Source of the DNA: an uncultured Saprospiraceae bacterium
Lineage (GTDB): Bacteria > Bacteroidota > Bacteroidia > Chitinophagales > Saprospiraceae
DNA length: 49,014 nt
Direction of reading: 5' to 3'
NCBI GenBank assembly: GCA_938007965.1
Contig: CALLMH010000039.1
Location: forward strand, 1 to 49,014
The notes beneath the pieces are model-generated. The model was not told the origin of the DNA. It saw only the letters and a list, made by a program, of their open reading frames with translations, and did no database searches. Positions 35,123 to 43,909 of the stretch are shown in pieces. Positions within the stretch are counted from its first letter, which is position 1, and each line of letters starts with the position of its first letter. A program made the translations under genes and the position numbers.

Positions 35123-35608
35123 ATGAAAAAATTATTCCTTTTATCTTTCGTTTTTGCAGCTTTCAGTATGGTGGCAGTAGCACAATCTACAGAGCCGACT
35201 AAAGCAGAGCCAATCGAAGAAGCTGCACCTAGTACTGGAGGTCCGGTAATGTCTCTAGAATCGAATACTGTAGACTATGGTACACTTAAGCAACATGGTG
35301 AGCCATTGCGAAAGGTATCATTTACCAATACAGGTACGGAGCCTTTAGTGATTAAAAATGCAAGAGGATCATGTGGATGTACAGTACCTACATGGCCAAA
35401 AGAACCTATCCTTCCAGGTGCAAGTGCAGATATCGAAATCAGATACGCAACTAATAGATTGGGTAAAATTAATAAGACAGTAAAAATTACTACCAATGAA
35501 GGTGGAGATCCACACGTAATCAAAGTAGTAGGAAATATATTGAAGCCAGAAGAAGATGAGTCAGTGCCAGCAAGTGCGCCGAGTATCTTAAGCGGTGGTA
35601 ACAATTAA
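35123..35608 (+). CDS. DUF1573 exported protein
   Basis: The 161-residue product has a signal peptide (about residues 1-20, KKLFLLSFVFAAFSMVAVAQS) and one DUF1573 domain, an Ig-like ASH/MSP-type beta sandwich. Its hallmarks are VDYGTLKQHGEPLRKVSFTN, the conserved SCGCTVP cysteine pair, and YATNRLGKINKTVKITTN. Such proteins are abundant in Bacteroidota periplasm; their molecular role is not known. The region before the domain is rich in Glu, Pro and Ala and is probably a flexible linker. It has its own promoter and terminator and is thus a single-gene unit. Confidence 0.9.
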   Translation: MKKLFLLSFVFAAFSMVAVAQSTEPTKAEPIEEAAPSTGGPVMSLESNTVDYGTLKQHGEPLRKVSFTNTGTEPLVIKNARGSCGCTVPTWPKEPILPGASADIEIRYATNRLGKINKTVKITTNEGGDPHVIKVVGNILKPEEDESVPASAPSILSGGNN

Positions 35609-35921
35609 AAAATTAATTTCTTCATAGAAATATCAAAGGCTTTCTCATTCGAGGAGGCCTTTTTTTATTGTATATGCCATTTCGCAGGAATGGATATTTA
35701 AATAATTGTTGACATGGGTGTTATGGAGCTGGTCTAATTTTATGTCTTATATTCTAACATTGCATTAAGAAATCTATTGCAGTTGGAGAAGTGAATTGTT
35801 TTTTGAAATACAAATTGATCATAAGGCTGAATTAATAATGGTATCATTAAACAAAAGTCCATATTTCCACTTTCTGTTGTTATAATTTTACTTTACCATT
35901 AGAATAGAATCTTTACTGAAT
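35609..35921. other. Spacer between the DUF1573 gene and yaaA
   Basis: Apart from the terminator at its left end I see no gene, repeat or convincing promoter in this AT-rich stretch. Confidence 0.6.
35635..35667 (+). terminator. Rho-independent terminator after the DUF1573 gene
   Basis: AAAGGC (35635-35640) pairs with GCCTTT (35657-35662) with an inner CTC/GAG step; the second arm runs directly into a stretch of T ending at 35666. Confidence 0.85.
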
Positions 35922-36686
35922 ATGATTACAATTTTATCCCCAGCAAAAACTTTGGATTACGAGACGCCTGATAAAGTAGCTGATACAACGATTCCTCAAT
36001 TTACAACTCAGACGAATCAGCTTATCCGTATATTAAAAAAGAAGTCAGTGGAGGAAATTAAAGACCTTATGCATATTAGTGACAACTTGGCGAAGCTGAA
36101 TAGGGATAGGTTTAAGTCATTCTCCAAAGAATATACTGATGAGAATGCGAAATCAGCGATCATGGCCTTCAAAGGTGATGTGTATACAGGATTGGATGCA
36201 GAGACATTGGACAAGGTAAGTCTAGATTATGTCAATAGACATGTAAGAATATTGAGTGGCCTATATGGATTACTGATGCCGTTCGATAAGATGCAACCTT
36301 ACAGGTTAGAGATGGGTACTAGATTAGAAAATAAGAAAGGAACAAATCTTTATCATTTCTGGGGTGATATGATCAGTAAGGCACTCAACAAACAGCTGAA
36401 GGAGATGGAAACTAACACCATAGTAAATCTCGCTTCTAAAGAATACTATAAAGCCATCGATCAGAAAAAACTAAAGGCCAATGTAATCGACATAGACTTT
36501 CGTGAAGAAAAAAATGGCGAGTATAAATTTGTCTCATTTTTTGCAAAGAAAGCCAGAGGGACGATGACTCGGTATATAGCTGAGCACCAATTGACAGATC
36601 CAGCCGACCTTAGAGGATTTGATTATGATAACTACAGATACGAAGAGAGTGGATCGAGTGAAAATAGACTTTTGTTTGTGAGGTAA
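35922..36686 (+). CDS. yaaA: Peroxide stress protein YaaA
   Basis: The 254-residue protein is a full-length YaaA/UPF0246 member. It begins with the family signature ILSPAKTLDYETP and shows GDVYTGLDAETL, HVRILSGLYGLLMPFDKMQPYRLEMGT and NLASKEYYKAID. In E. coli YaaA lowers intracellular free iron during hydrogen peroxide stress; the fold binds DNA and contains a helix-hairpin-helix-like element. It is cytoplasmic and alone between terminators. The ATG at 35922 is fixed by the N-terminal signature. Confidence 0.95.
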   Translation: MITILSPAKTLDYETPDKVADTTIPQFTTQTNQLIRILKKKSVEEIKDLMHISDNLAKLNRDRFKSFSKEYTDENAKSAIMAFKGDVYTGLDAETLDKVSLDYVNRHVRILSGLYGLLMPFDKMQPYRLEMGTRLENKKGTNLYHFWGDMISKALNKQLKEMETNTIVNLASKEYYKAIDQKKLKANVIDIDFREEKNGEYKFVSFFAKKARGTMTRYIAEHQLTDPADLRGFDYDNYRYEESGSSENRLLFVR

Positions 36687-36729
36687 TCAGATTTCTACAA
36701 AATATAAAACAAAGTCTGGTATGATTAAT

Positions 36730-36766
36730 ATTCCCGAATGATTGTTTCAATTCGGGAATCTTTTTT
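36730..36766 (+). terminator. Rho-independent terminator after yaaA
   Basis: ATTCCCGAA (36730-36738) and TTCGGGAAT (36751-36759) pair perfectly and are followed by C and six T. Confidence 0.88.
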
Positions 36767-36841
36767 CAAGATTTTTTTAATAATACATACCATTATCTCG
36801 ATCCTATATTATACTTTCGCCCTCAACAAACACTAATCCTG

Positions 36842-37768
36842 ATGGCACATACTACTGACACTATACTAATGGTGCGACCTGCGAACTTTGGGTTCAATGC
36901 TGAGACCGCTGAAAATAATGCATTCCAATCAAATGATAGGGGAGAGGCGGCTGTAGATATAGCTGCTCAAGCAAAAGAGGAGTTTGATGCTATGGTACAA
37001 ATTCTGAGGTCAAAAGGCGTAAATATCATCGTGGTAGAAGATACCAATGAACCCAAGAAACCAGACGCTATATTTCCCAATAACTGGATATCATTTCATA
37101 ATAATGGTGCAGTGGTCACCTATCCAATGTTTGCCAAGAATAGAAGGATAGAAAGGAGAGAAGATATTATAGAAGGACTGAAGGGCGATTTCGAGGTGGA
37201 TCGTAGATATACGTTTGAGCATTATGAGGAGGATGGTTTATACTTAGAAGGTACTGGGAGTATGCTATTTGATCGAGATCGTAATATTATGTATGCATGT
37301 CTCAGCGAAAGAACTAATCCTCAGATCATAGATAAGTTTTGCGTATTGATGGGCTCAGAGAGGGTGGTTTTTCATTCTGTAGATAGAAATGGGGATGCGA
37401 TCTATCACACCAATGTAATGATGGCACTTGGTGAAGATTTCGTAGTCTTGTGTACTGAAAGTATTCCGAAAAGGGAAGAATTAGACGAATTACTAGATAA
37501 GCTCGAATCGACTGGTAAAGAACTCATAGACATCACTTTTGATCAAATGGAGGCATTCGCAGGGAATATGCTACAGGTTAGAAATAGCGCTGGCGAAACT
37601 ATTTTGGTGATGTCTCAGACAGCTTATGACTCATTGGATAGCAATCAGATTGATAAGTTATCATCAAAAACAACTATTCTTCCTATCAATATCAATACCA
37701 TCGAATATTATGGTGGCGGTAGTGTGAGGTGTATGATGGCTGAGGTATTTCTGCCACGGAAGTCATAA
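36842..37768 (+). CDS. ctlX: CtlX-like amidinotransferase-fold hydrolase
   Basis: The 308-residue protein belongs to the arginine deiminase/amidinotransferase superfamily and resembles proteins annotated as citrulline utilization hydrolase CtlX. Typical features are LMVRPANFGFNAETAENNAFQ at the start, PDAIFPNNWISFH, YLEGTGSMLFDRD, the catalytic histidine region in IYHTNVMMALG, and the nucleophilic cysteine near the C-terminus (Cys297 in GGGSVRCM). The likely reaction is hydrolysis of a guanidino or ureido group; the exact substrate is inferred from family naming only. It ends 7 bases from the convergent kdsA. Confidence 0.87.
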   Translation: MAHTTDTILMVRPANFGFNAETAENNAFQSNDRGEAAVDIAAQAKEEFDAMVQILRSKGVNIIVVEDTNEPKKPDAIFPNNWISFHNNGAVVTYPMFAKNRRIERREDIIEGLKGDFEVDRRYTFEHYEEDGLYLEGTGSMLFDRDRNIMYACLSERTNPQIIDKFCVLMGSERVVFHSVDRNGDAIYHTNVMMALGEDFVVLCTESIPKREELDELLDKLESTGKELIDITFDQMEAFAGNMLQVRNSAGETILVMSQTAYDSLDSNQIDKLSSKTTILPININTIEYYGGGSVRCMMAEVFLPRKS

Positions 37769-37775
37769 CTATTCG

Positions 37776-38579
37776 TTATTTGAGTGCTTCTTTTATTCTT
37801 TTGGCCTTGATTAAGATTCCTTCCAATTGATCGATTTGTAACATATTGGCACCGTCAGATTTTGCAGTGGCGGGGTCAGGGTGAGTCTCTATGAATAATC
37901 CGTGCGCACCGACTGCTATTGCTCCTTTTACGATGGTTTCTATCATGTCAGGTCTTCCTCCTGTAACCCCACTAGATTGGTTGGGTTGCTGTAGGCTATG
38001 AGTGCAATCCATGATTACAGGCGACTTACAAGTATCCGCCATAGTAGGTATTCCTCGGAAGTCCACGATCAGATCGCCATAGCCAAAAGTGGTGCCCCGT
38101 TCTGTGACCATTGTTTGGATGTTTCCACTGTCTTTTGCTTTATTTACAGCGAATTGCATCGCCTCTGGACTTAAGAACTGTCCTTTTTTGATATTTACTA
38201 TTTTGCCTGTTTTAGCTGCAGTGACTATGAGGTTCGTCTGTCTACATAAGAAGGCAGGGATTTGTAAGATGTCTACTACTTCAGCTGCCCACGTAGCTTC
38301 CTCGTCTGAGTGTATATCTGTAGTGACTGAGATATTAAATTCTGATTTTATTTTTTCTAGTATTCTCAATGCTTTCTCATCTCCGATACCCGTGAAACTA
38401 TCGATTCTTGATCTATTTGCTTTTCTGTATGAGCCCTTGAATACGAATGGAATATTGAGCCGCTGGGTGATATCGACCAATCTCTCCGCTATTCTCATGC
38501 ACATATCTTCACTTTCTATGGCGCATGGTCCAGCTATTAGAAAAAGATTATCTTTATGCAATAATTTTGAGTACTCCAT
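37776..38579 (-). CDS. kdsA: 3-deoxy-D-manno-octulosonate 8-phosphate synthase KdsA
   Basis: This 267-residue cytoplasmic TIM-barrel enzyme condenses phosphoenolpyruvate with arabinose 5-phosphate to give Kdo-8-phosphate for lipopolysaccharide. Signatures include FLIAGPCAIES at the start, FKGSYRKANRSRIDSF, LQIPAFLCRQT, KKGQFLSPEAM, TERGTTFGYGDLIVDFR and FIETHPDPATAKSDG. Cysteine 19 in the GPC motif occupies the place of the metal ligand of the Aquifex-type enzyme (asparagine in E. coli), so this is predicted to be the metal-dependent class. Other Kdo genes are not in the window. Confidence 0.96.
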   Translation of the reverse strand: MEYSKLLHKDNLFLIAGPCAIESEDMCMRIAERLVDITQRLNIPFVFKGSYRKANRSRIDSFTGIGDEKALRILEKIKSEFNISVTTDIHSDEEATWAAEVVDILQIPAFLCRQTNLIVTAAKTGKIVNIKKGQFLSPEAMQFAVNKAKDSGNIQTMVTERGTTFGYGDLIVDFRGIPTMADTCKSPVIMDCTHSLQQPNQSSGVTGGRPDMIETIVKGAIAVGAHGLFIETHPDPATAKSDGANMLQIDQLEGILIKAKRIKEALK

Positions 38580-38705
38580 TTTTGTAGTTTTGAAAAGTGA
38601 AAATCTTCAACAAAGAAACAAATAAAGGAGCAAAAGACTTAAAACAAATGCAATAAGGATAGGTTACAATACTTTTCAAAAATAGCTAAATCAAAATAGC
38701 ACTAT

Positions 38706-39887
38706 ATGAAATACGATAAAGAAGCACTAGCACTACATAAAAAACACCAAGGAAAAATCAGAATAGCTCCAAAGATGGATGTACACAGTACTCATGATCT
38801 GTCACTCGTGTATTCTCCAGGTGTAGCCGCGCCGTGCCTGGAAATAGCTGCGGACGAGGAGAAAGTATGGGACTATACGATCAAGGGAAATTGTGTAGCC
38901 ATAATAACTGACGGTAGTGCAGTCCTAGGATTGGGTAATATTGGTGCCAAAGCTTCTATCCCAGTTATGGAAGGTAAGGCGATGTTGTTCAAGAGGTTTG
39001 CAGGGATAGATGCATTTCCATTGGCTCTCGATACACAGGATACAGAGAAGATAATAGAAACAGTTAAGTTGCTCTCACCGATTTTTGGTGGGGTGAATTT
39101 AGAAGATATATCTGCGCCCAGATGCCTAGAGATAGAAGAAAGATTACAAGATATAGGCATTCCTGTGTTTCATGATGATCAGCATGGTACAGCTATCGTA
39201 GTACTAGGTGGCTTGATCAATGCTTGTAAAGTAGCGGGTAAAAAGTTAGAAGACCTCAAAGTAGTGATCAACGGAGCGGGTGCAGCGGGTATAGCCATCG
39301 CAAAGTTACTAAGGTGTGTAGACAATGTAAATGAAACCGCATGTATTCCTGTAAAAGAAATACTCATCTGTGATAGTAAAGGTATCATCTCTAATGAAAG
39401 AAATGATTTGAATGATGCAAAGAAAAAACTACTCACATTCACCAATCCGTCCAATGTATCAGGAGGCTTAAAAGATGCCATAAAAGAAGCGGATGTATTC
39501 ATAGGTGTAAGTGTAGGTGATCTATTGAAGGCTGAAGATGTAGCTACGATGGCAGAAAAATCAATTGTATTTGCACTGGCAAATCCTGAGCCGGAAATCA
39601 TGCCCGAAGAAGCATATAAAGGAGGCGCATTGGTAGTCGGTACAGGTCGAAGCGATCTTCCCAACCAAGTCAATAATGTGCTAGGTTTCCCAGGAATATT
39701 CCGTGGGGCGCTAGATGCCAAAGCCAAACGAATAACACCAAAGATGAAACTGGCTGCTGCATATGCTATCGCTGATTGTATCAAATATCCTAATGCGAAA
39801 CAAGTAATACCGGCAACGCTCAATATGAATGTAGCTACAAAAGTTGCTCAAGCTGTAAAAGATGCTGCTTTGGAAGAAGGAAATTGA
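38706..39887 (+). CDS. Malic enzyme (NAD(P)-dependent malate decarboxylating), short form
   Basis: The 393-residue cytoplasmic enzyme converts malate to pyruvate and CO2. The substrate-binding region reads LVYSPGVAAPC and IITDGSAVLGLGNIG, the catalytic lysine lies in MEGKAMLFKRFAG, a metal-binding acid stretch is VFHDDQHGTAIV, and the dinucleotide fold reads VVINGAGAAGIAIAKLL. It lacks the C-terminal phosphotransacetylase-like domain of the ~760-residue MaeB type. Cofactor preference cannot be read with confidence. A 49-base spacer separates it from the next gene on the same strand. Confidence 0.93.
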   Translation: MKYDKEALALHKKHQGKIRIAPKMDVHSTHDLSLVYSPGVAAPCLEIAADEEKVWDYTIKGNCVAIITDGSAVLGLGNIGAKASIPVMEGKAMLFKRFAGIDAFPLALDTQDTEKIIETVKLLSPIFGGVNLEDISAPRCLEIEERLQDIGIPVFHDDQHGTAIVVLGGLINACKVAGKKLEDLKVVINGAGAAGIAIAKLLRCVDNVNETACIPVKEILICDSKGIISNERNDLNDAKKKLLTFTNPSNVSGGLKDAIKEADVFIGVSVGDLLKAEDVATMAEKSIVFALANPEPEIMPEEAYKGGALVVGTGRSDLPNQVNNVLGFPGIFRGALDAKAKRITPKMKLAAAYAIADCIKYPNAKQVIPATLNMNVATKVAQAVKDAALEEGN

Positions 39888-39936
39888 TCTAAGGATGATT
39901 TTTGATTAGATTAACCTGATAATTTATAATTGTAAT

Positions 39937-40689
39937 ATGGGAGTTACGCTTCACTATAAAGGAAAACTAAAGTCGGCGACATTGATTGAAGATATCGTCA
40001 GTGAATTGACAGATATATCGGAAGCCAGGAATTGGAAATATCAAATCATAAAACCTGATTCAAAGGATGATCCAGAAAAGGAATTTCTCAACCTTCAGGG
40101 TATCATGACTGCACCTGAAAATTGTGAACCCATCAGTATGACATTTCTAGCGGATGGCAGGTTGGTATCTCCTATGCTGTCCGTATTTTCCCCTGATGAT
40201 ATAAAGCAATTTCTAGAGGAAGATGATTATTACGCCTTTACCAAAACTCAGTTTGCAGGTGTAGAGACTCACATAGAAATCGTAAAATTACTAAAATACT
40301 TATCCTCCAAATACTTCGAAGTTTGGGACTGCAAAGATGATAGTGAGTACTATCAGACTGAAGATGTGACGAAGCTAGAAGAGACCATGGATACAATAGA
40401 CAAAGCGATGACAGCACTAGATGATGCCTTTCATGAGCATGGTGATACGCTCGATAAAGGCAATCCACAGGAAATGATGGACTTTATATCTAGTGTATTA
40501 GGCGTAGATGATATCGAAGTGAAAATCGTAAATGCATCAATCGATGAAGATGGAATCCAAATCATAGATGAGGACGCGGCGATAGAAGATCTTCTTAACG
40601 ATGATATCGAAGAAAACAGTGATAATGGGAAGAGGAATGAGGATGAAGATGATATAGACCTCTCGGATTTATTAGATATGGATTTGTGA
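39937..40689 (+). CDS. Acidic cytoplasmic protein of unknown function
   Basis: I do not recognise this 250-residue protein. It has no signal peptide or membrane segment. The N-terminal ~125 residues alternate strands and helices (MGVTLHYKGKLKSATLIEDIVSE; the middle includes MTFLADGRLVSPM and FAGVETHIEIVKLLKYL), suggesting a compact alpha/beta domain. The C-terminal 70 residues are strongly acidic and probably disordered (ending EDEDDIDLSDLLDMDL). It follows the malic enzyme by 49 bases and is convergent with an RDD protein gene; neither neighbour indicates a role. Confidence 0.75.
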   Translation: MGVTLHYKGKLKSATLIEDIVSELTDISEARNWKYQIIKPDSKDDPEKEFLNLQGIMTAPENCEPISMTFLADGRLVSPMLSVFSPDDIKQFLEEDDYYAFTKTQFAGVETHIEIVKLLKYLSSKYFEVWDCKDDSEYYQTEDVTKLEETMDTIDKAMTALDDAFHEHGDTLDKGNPQEMMDFISSVLGVDDIEVKIVNASIDEDGIQIIDEDAAIEDLLNDDIEENSDNGKRNEDEDDIDLSDLLDMDL

Positions 40690-40726
40690 TTATGTAGTAA
40701 TGTATTTCGGGGAAATTGTAGGAGAT

Positions 40727-41275
40727 TTACTTCTTTATACAATACGTGTTTGCGATACGATCATGTAGCGTCTGTTTCTTATCCGATGCGAGCATTGCCA
40801 AACAAGAAATCAACACCACGATACCCCATCCAGAACTTATCATTTGGTAGGGGTTGGTTTGTACAGCCATGGACGACTCTAAAAATCCATCCGCCTCTAG
40901 GAAAGCATCTTGGCCAAACATCCAAAAAGAAGAAAGCACGCCAATCGCAGAACTAATTAAATAAAATCCATTTTTCATAAATGATTGTACAAGATCTATG
41001 GGTTCATTATCACTGTCAACCATCAAAATGCCTACGGCCATCTTTCCGAATGTAGCTCCGTAAATTCCTTCCATAAGAGGTTTGTACAGTGCAGCGATAA
41101 GAGTACATAATAACATAAGGATCAGATTCTTCTCTATAAACCCAAAATAAAATGAGCCACCTATAGGTAGTGCAGTGACTACGAAGTCAACAAGTGATGC
41201 CAATAGCCTATTTCCGAAATTCGCATATTCTACGATGCTGTGTTTTCTTATATTGTCTGAGTCTAGTATCTCCAT
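40727..41275 (-). CDS. RDD family membrane protein (downstream end of MoxR module)
   Basis: This RDD-family protein (182 residues from the chosen start) opens with the family signature RLLASLVDFVVTALPIGG (Arg and Asp of the RDD motif in the first membrane segment). A second segment pair follows, with YGATFGKMAVGILMVD matching the conserved G-x-S/T-x-GK turn, and a long insert and last membrane segment near GWGIVVLISCLAMLASDKKQTLHDRIANT. The frame is open to an ATG at 41326, but ATG 41275 (MEILDSDN) is preferred because the extra residues add an unlikely hydrophobic stretch. It lies on the same strand about 170 bases after DUF58 and is probably the last gene of that operon. Confidence 0.82.
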   Translation of the reverse strand: MEILDSDNIRKHSIVEYANFGNRLLASLVDFVVTALPIGGSFYFGFIEKNLILMLLCTLIAALYKPLMEGIYGATFGKMAVGILMVDSDNEPIDLVQSFMKNGFYLISSAIGVLSSFWMFGQDAFLEADGFLESSMAVQTNPYQMISSGWGIVVLISCLAMLASDKKQTLHDRIANTYCIKK

Positions 41276-41447
41276 TTCTGTTAGTTTTATAAAAACCAAA
41301 ATAGAAAAAACAAATGGGATTGCCAATTATGAAGATGGATTCTAACCGAGTAATTTATATCCGGGTAGTTCAAGAAGTAAGGAGAGCTATACAATTGTGT
41401 GATGACATGGGTCGTAAGTCGATAATATTTATAAACGATCAAGGCTA

Positions 41448-42770
41448 TTATCGCATCCGTTTAGCTTTTATTTCTAGATATTTATTAACGGTATTGATAG
41501 ATAGGTCTTCTGGGGCAGTTAGTATTACTTGGATGCCATTGGCTTTTATCTCTGCAGCTATTTTTTCTTTTTCCATTATTGCTCTCTGCGTAAAAGTTTT
41601 GTCGTAGATATCTTTTAGCTTCGTCGTCTTCATTTCTTTTACCTTTTCTAATTCTGTGTTTTTAAACATGATGATGACTAAGAGGTGTTTTCTATTTAGA
41701 GATTTGAGATATTTTAAGTTTCGATGCAGATCATACGGTTGCTCGAAATTTGTAAATAGTAGAAGCACGCTTCTTCGAGATAATTGGGATCTCAAAGTAT
41801 AGAATAAAAGTTCAAAATTTGATTCATTGAATCTCGTTTTTTGGTTGTACAGATAGTTGGTCAGTTTTTGAAGGTGATTATGTTGAGCGGAGGCCTTTAT
41901 TATGGATCCTATTTTATCTGAGAATGTGATTAATCCAACTCTATCGTGTTTTTTGAGTATGATATTAGATAATACTAGAGAGGTATTGACTGTGTAGTCT
42001 AGTAGTGTCAGTCCTTCGAAGGGCATTTTCATAGACCGCCCCTTATCAATGATACAATAGACCATCTGTGACTTGGAGTTTTCGTATTGATTGACCATCA
42101 ATTCGCCATTTCTAGAAGTGGCTCTCCAATTGATGGATCGGATATTATCACCCTGTACGTAGTTTCTTATGTGTTCGAATTCATCGTTTTCTCCGATCTG
42201 TCTGACTCTTCGTATTCCTGCCATATTAGCGGTTTGGGAGAATACCTGCAACTCGAATTTTCTCATCTGAATGAAAGATGGATATACAGCTACATCTTTA
42301 TCGAGATCGGCTGTTATTCTACGTTGTACAAATCCAAGATATGGATACGATATATACAGATGTAATTTACCGAAGGCATACACACCTCTTACAGTAGGTC
42401 GTATTCTATATTTGATCTTCTTATTGTCTTCCGCTTCGATCGTGGATTGTTGGATGTAATTACGATGTTGCAGTTGCATTGGTAGCTCATCGGTCAGTTC
42501 GTAGCGAAGTTTATGTTTGCTTTCGTTTGAGATTTTATATTCGACATGTTGGACATCTCCGAGAGACAATTTTTCTGATACCGATCGTGATATATCGACT
42601 TTACTTGATATATACTTCAATAGTAATATATCTGCCAGAACGAGGACCAAAAATATTCGTAACATCCACCATCCGATATCGTACCAGATGGAATACGAAT
42701 ATCCTATGACAAATGCTATTATGCAAATCGCCAATCCGATATAAAATCTTTTATCTAAGTATAGATTCAT
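41448..42770 (-). CDS. DUF58 membrane protein
   Basis: The 440-residue protein has two N-terminal membrane segments (about residues 10-28 and 33-53), an Ig-like middle region, the DUF58 core signature GENDEFEHIRNYVQGDNIRSINWRATS split around residues 193-219, and a von Willebrand A-like C-terminal domain. The metal-adhesion motif of vWA domains, DxSxS, appears as DKGRS (residues 242-246), so the first serine is glycine. DUF58 proteins almost always pair with MoxR ATPases, and here the moxR stop lies 18 bases upstream. It is thought to be a partner or client-presenting component of the ATPase; this is inference from co-occurrence. Confidence 0.92.
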   Translation of the reverse strand: MNLYLDKRFYIGLAICIIAFVIGYSYSIWYDIGWWMLRIFLVLVLADILLLKYISSKVDISRSVSEKLSLGDVQHVEYKISNESKHKLRYELTDELPMQLQHRNYIQQSTIEAEDNKKIKYRIRPTVRGVYAFGKLHLYISYPYLGFVQRRITADLDKDVAVYPSFIQMRKFELQVFSQTANMAGIRRVRQIGENDEFEHIRNYVQGDNIRSINWRATSRNGELMVNQYENSKSQMVYCIIDKGRSMKMPFEGLTLLDYTVNTSLVLSNIILKKHDRVGLITFSDKIGSIIKASAQHNHLQKLTNYLYNQKTRFNESNFELLFYTLRSQLSRRSVLLLFTNFEQPYDLHRNLKYLKSLNRKHLLVIIMFKNTELEKVKEMKTTKLKDIYDKTFTQRAIMEKEKIAAEIKANGIQVILTAPEDLSINTVNKYLEIKAKRMR

Positions 42771-42788
42771 AAATTATGATTACAGATA

Positions 42789-43898
42789 TTATCTAGGAAC
42801 TTCGAGTTCATCGATGATTTCCTTGATGATGGCTTCGGGAGTGATTGCTTCCATCTCAGCATCGGGAGTCAGGATCAATCTATGATTGATGATATGTGGA
42901 GCTACATATTGAATGTCATCAGGAATTACAAATGATCGACCGAGTATAGCGGCATTTACTTTTGCAGTTTTCAGTATAGCCAGCGAAGATCTAGGCGATG
43001 CTCCTAGATAGACCTTGCCGTGGCTTCTTGTCATTTGGACCAGTTCACAGATGTACTTGTATAGTTGATCTTCTACATGTACCTTACTTATTATCTCCTG
43101 CATTTTTGAGAGATCGCTAGGCGTCACTATGGGATTTAAGACATCGAGGTTTGGCTTATGTACATCATCTTTATATTTCTGTAGGATACTGATTTCCTCT
43201 TTGATATTCGGGTAGCCTAGTTTCAATTTCATGAGGAATCTATCTAGCTGCGCTTCCGGGAGTTTGTATGTTCCTTCCTGCTCGATCGGATTCATCGTAG
43301 CGATCACTACGAATGGGAATGTCATCTCATGCCTAATGCCATCATAGGAGATCTGTTTTTCTTCCATTACTTCAAACAATGCAGACTGTGTTTTCGCAGG
43401 AGCTCTATTTATCTCATCGATCAAAACCACATTGGAGAATATTGGTCCTTTTTCAAATTTGAATTCCGAAGTATCCATCTTATAGATCGAGGTTCCGATA
43501 ATATCTGACGGCAGCAGATCTGGGGTAAATTGGATCCTTGCAAAATCCGCTTCTATCGCTTTGGATAGGACCTTGGCAGTGAGGGTTTTTGCAATTCCAG
43601 GCACACCTTCCAGTAGCACATGACCACCTGCTAAGATACAGGTGAGGATTAGTTCTATATTTTCTCCTTGGCCTACGATCATTTTTTTACACTCAGTCTT
43701 TATCGCGCGTACTTTCTCTGAGAAGTAGTGCATTTCTGGACTCACTTGATAGCGATTGGATATGTAATTTGATTGAGCTGTATTTTCTGTCGCAGGTGGA
43801 TCATTTGTCTCTGATCTAGATAGATTCTGATCCGAATTTTCATCTACATTCATATTTATGTTTTCCTGTGGCGTTTGGTCATTATGTTCATCTATCAT
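42789..43898 (-). CDS. MoxR-family AAA+ ATPase
   Basis: The 369-residue cytoplasmic ATPase has a Walker A motif GVPGIAKT (residues 98-105), Walker B VVLIDE (157-162) in the MoxR form DEINRAPAKTQSALFEVMEE, sensor 1 in FVVIATMNPIEQEGTY, and the C-terminal lid with GASPRSSLAILK. MoxR proteins act as chaperone-like ATPases that mature or insert partner proteins, usually with a vWA protein; DUF58 next door is the expected partner. The first ~50 residues are an Asn/Asp/Glu/Thr-rich low-complexity extension without lysine, unusual for the family. It lies 11 bases after the DUF4350 gene. Confidence 0.95.
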   Translation of the reverse strand: MIDEHNDQTPQENINMNVDENSDQNLSRSETNDPPATENTAQSNYISNRYQVSPEMHYFSEKVRAIKTECKKMIVGQGENIELILTCILAGGHVLLEGVPGIAKTLTAKVLSKAIEADFARIQFTPDLLPSDIIGTSIYKMDTSEFKFEKGPIFSNVVLIDEINRAPAKTQSALFEVMEEKQISYDGIRHEMTFPFVVIATMNPIEQEGTYKLPEAQLDRFLMKLKLGYPNIKEEISILQKYKDDVHKPNLDVLNPIVTPSDLSKMQEIISKVHVEDQLYKYICELVQMTRSHGKVYLGASPRSSLAILKTAKVNAAILGRSFVIPDDIQYVAPHIINHRLILTPDAEMEAITPEAIIKEIIDELEVPR

Positions 43899-43909
43899 TT
43901 TATATGATT

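Noticed and set aside
41314-41607. 97-codon plus-strand ORF between the RDD and DUF58 genes
   Set aside because: Its second half is antisense to DUF58. The first part looks briefly protein-like but has no match I know and no signals.
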